A stretch of 6,391 nucleotides of DNA, from NCBI GenBank assembly GCA_003551325.1, contig PUMK01000363.1, positions 1-6,391 on the forward strand, given 5' to 3'. This document shows positions 5,487 through 6,391 of this stretch, one piece after another. The DNA comes from Candidatus Acetothermia bacterium (GTDB lineage Bacteria > Bipolaricaulota > Bipolaricaulia > Bipolaricaulales > Bipolaricaulaceae). Every line of letters begins with the position of its first letter. Within the stretch, counting starts at the first letter, position 1. The position numbers and the translations under genes were made by a program. The notes under the pieces are model-generated. The model saw only the letters and a program-made list of their open reading frames with translations, ran no database searches and was not told where the DNA came from.

Positions 5487-6173
5487 TCATGTAGGGCAGG
5501 GTCGCGCGAAGAACGGAGTCAGTTGCTCCTCAACATCGAAAAAGTCACCGTACACAACGATGTCTGCCGCTTGTGCTACCTCCTCTTCCTTGGGGTTCAG
5601 CGCCACGCCGATCCCCGCCATCCTAAGCATACACACGTCGATGGGTCCATCGCCGACAGCAACGGTGTCCTCAACGGCCACGTTCTCCTGTTGGGCAAGC
5701 ACCTCCAGGGCATGGGCCTTGCATACGGAATGCCGACGACAGGGTTCGGGCAGGTTCTCGGGGCATGGTGGAGCGTGCAGCGTTCCTGTGATGCGCCCGC
5801 CCTTGAGTTCCAGGCCGTTGGCCCACACACCGTCGAGGGAGCGTCTGCGAGCCAGTCGCTCTGCCAGTGGGCGCCACGATCCTGATACGATGTGCACGGC
5901 GTGCCCGGCGGTGCGCAGCGTCCGAACCCAGCCAACAGCCCCAGGCGTAAGTGGGATTCCGTCGAACACCTTTGCTACTTCATCGAACCTTTTGCCTGCA
6001 AAGATCCCCGCAATGCGCTGAGAGAAGTCACGCCTGGAGGGTTCACAAGCAGCCGCTTCCTGCTCGATGACCCGACGTTCACCATCCAGACCGAATGCCG
6101 CTGTAAGCACCCTCAACGAGTGCCCCATCAACAGTGTCCCATCAAGATCCAACAACACGAGCCTCTTGTGCAT
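5487..6173 (-). CDS. HAD-superfamily phosphatase, SerB-like (HAD-IB)
   Basis: A 228-residue cytosolic phosphohydrolase. All four HAD motifs are seen: motif I LLDLDGTL with nucleophile D9 and acid D11, motif II IVSGS with S97, motif III K152, and motif IV VAVGDGPIDVCML with D175 and D179. The helical cap between motifs I and II carries RRDFSQRI (47-54) and GIPLTPGAVGWVRTL (72-86), and the end GIGVALNPKEEEVAQAADIVVYG (187-209) is the usual ending of phosphoserine phosphatases, so SerB or a close HAD-IB relative is the best guess. The segment between the motif-II domain and K152 (about 134-151) is longer than in typical SerB and holds Cys 137, 145 and 151, so another substrate is possible. The start is ATG at 6173, with a GGGGGG run 5-10 bases upstream. 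It converges on the Fpg/Nei homologue (49 bases between stops) and diverges from the LOG-like gene. Confidence 0.88.
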   Translation of the reverse strand: MHKRLVLLDLDGTLLMGHSLRVLTAAFGLDGERRVIEQEAAACEPSRRDFSQRIAGIFAGKRFDEVAKVFDGIPLTPGAVGWVRTLRTAGHAVHIVSGSWRPLAERLARRRSLDGVWANGLELKGGRITGTLHAPPCPENLPEPCRRHSVCKAHALEVLAQQENVAVEDTVAVGDGPIDVCMLRMAGIGVALNPKEEEVAQAADIVVYGDFFDVEEQLTPFFARPCPT

Positions 6174-6296
6174 CGTTTCCCCCCAGCAAGTGCCCGCGCA
6201 CAGAAGCGCCCATCAAGCGTCTGAGCCTCGGAAGAGGTGTCTTGCTTGCCCCAGCGGTCCTGCGCCGGGGACCTGTCCCTGGTAGGATAGTACACC
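6174..6296. promoter_or_regulatory. Divergent HAD / LOG-like intergenic region
   Basis: This 123-base region must hold the control signals for both flanking genes. An inverted repeat GGGAC-CT-GTCCC lies at 6268-6279, with weaker pairing continuing outward (CC at 6265-6266 against GG at 6281-6282). TAGGATAG at 6283-6290 could be a -10 box (4/6) or a Shine-Dalgarno (AGGA, 9 bases before the ATG) for the rightward gene; on the other strand TACTAT is -10-like. No convincing -35 box accompanies either, and no coding sequence was recognised here. Confidence 0.4.
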
Positions 6297-6391
6297 ATGG
6301 ATGCACAAAAAGCGGCGCAGGAGCGGCAGTACGTTGTGGACGCTATGGCTGAGAATGCCTGGCGCATGTTCCGGATCATCGGAGAGTTTGC
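6297..6391 (+). CDS. Probable LOG-family (lysine decarboxylase-like) protein, N-terminal fragment
   Basis: Only 31 codons are visible before the window ends. The start is ATG at 6297, with AGGA at 6284-6287. The segment AENAWRMFRIIGEF (18-31) closely resembles the N-terminal ESWRxFRIMAEF motif of TIGR00730 / LOG-family proteins, which as a family hydrolyse nucleotide 5'-monophosphates to a free base and ribose 5-phosphate and are often mis-annotated as lysine decarboxylases. The diagnostic PGGxGTxxE motif lies beyond the window, so the call rests on this one short motif. It is transcribed away from the HAD phosphatase gene. Confidence 0.6.
   Translation, partial: MDAQKAAQERQYVVDAMAENAWRMFRIIGEF

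Noticed and set aside
5469..5885. A 138-residue + strand frame opposite the HAD phosphatase
   Set aside because: The minus-strand HAD gene has all four catalytic motifs; this frame has no motif or start signal.

Overview
The window is a compact bacterial chromosomal segment. It is GC-rich by eye, with about eight genes on both strands, gaps from 3 to about 125 bases, and no gene-free stretch over 300 bases. I see no rRNA, tRNA, CRISPR array, insertion sequence or phage gene. Starts are bacterial: ATG with Shine-Dalgarno sites, plus GTG and TTG. The THEP1-type NTPase, a family common in thermophiles and archaea, and the secreted FlgD-like protein would suit a deep-branching, possibly thermophilic anaerobe such as Bipolaricaulota. 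That placement is a low-confidence inference, because nothing here is a taxonomic marker.

Layout, left to right. (1) The 3' part of a GT4 glycosyltransferase, + strand, cut by the left edge. (2) A minus-strand pair: a TetR-family regulator (1395-1994) followed by a THEP1-like nucleoside triphosphatase (814-1347). (3) Divergent from the regulator, an AEC-family permease (2046-2951), then a D-2-hydroxyacid dehydrogenase of the glyoxylate/hydroxypyruvate reductase type (3013-3993). (4) A small secreted, very Cys-rich protein with an FlgD/Ig-like core (4052-4624), and only 3 bases later an Fpg/Nei-type DNA glycosylase homologue (4628-5437). (5) Convergent with these, a SerB-like HAD phosphatase (5487-6173, minus). 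(6) Divergent from it, the first 31 codons of a probable LOG-family (lysine decarboxylase-like) protein running off the right edge.

Functional links are modest. The regulator next to a divergent permease is the usual arrangement for local control of an efflux or uptake gene. The permease, dehydrogenase and phosphatase could all handle small hydroxy- or oxo-acids around glycerate and serine, but this rests only on proximity.

The most unusual gene is the Fpg/Nei homologue. It keeps the overall fold signatures (ELP start, H2TH region, four-Cys zinc finger) but has Leu instead of the N-terminal catalytic Pro, His instead of the hairpin Lys at position 57, and Asp instead of the conserved H2TH Asn. 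It may therefore not be a standard glycosylase/lyase. Its tight coupling to a cysteine-rich exported protein of no recognised family is the second point of interest.
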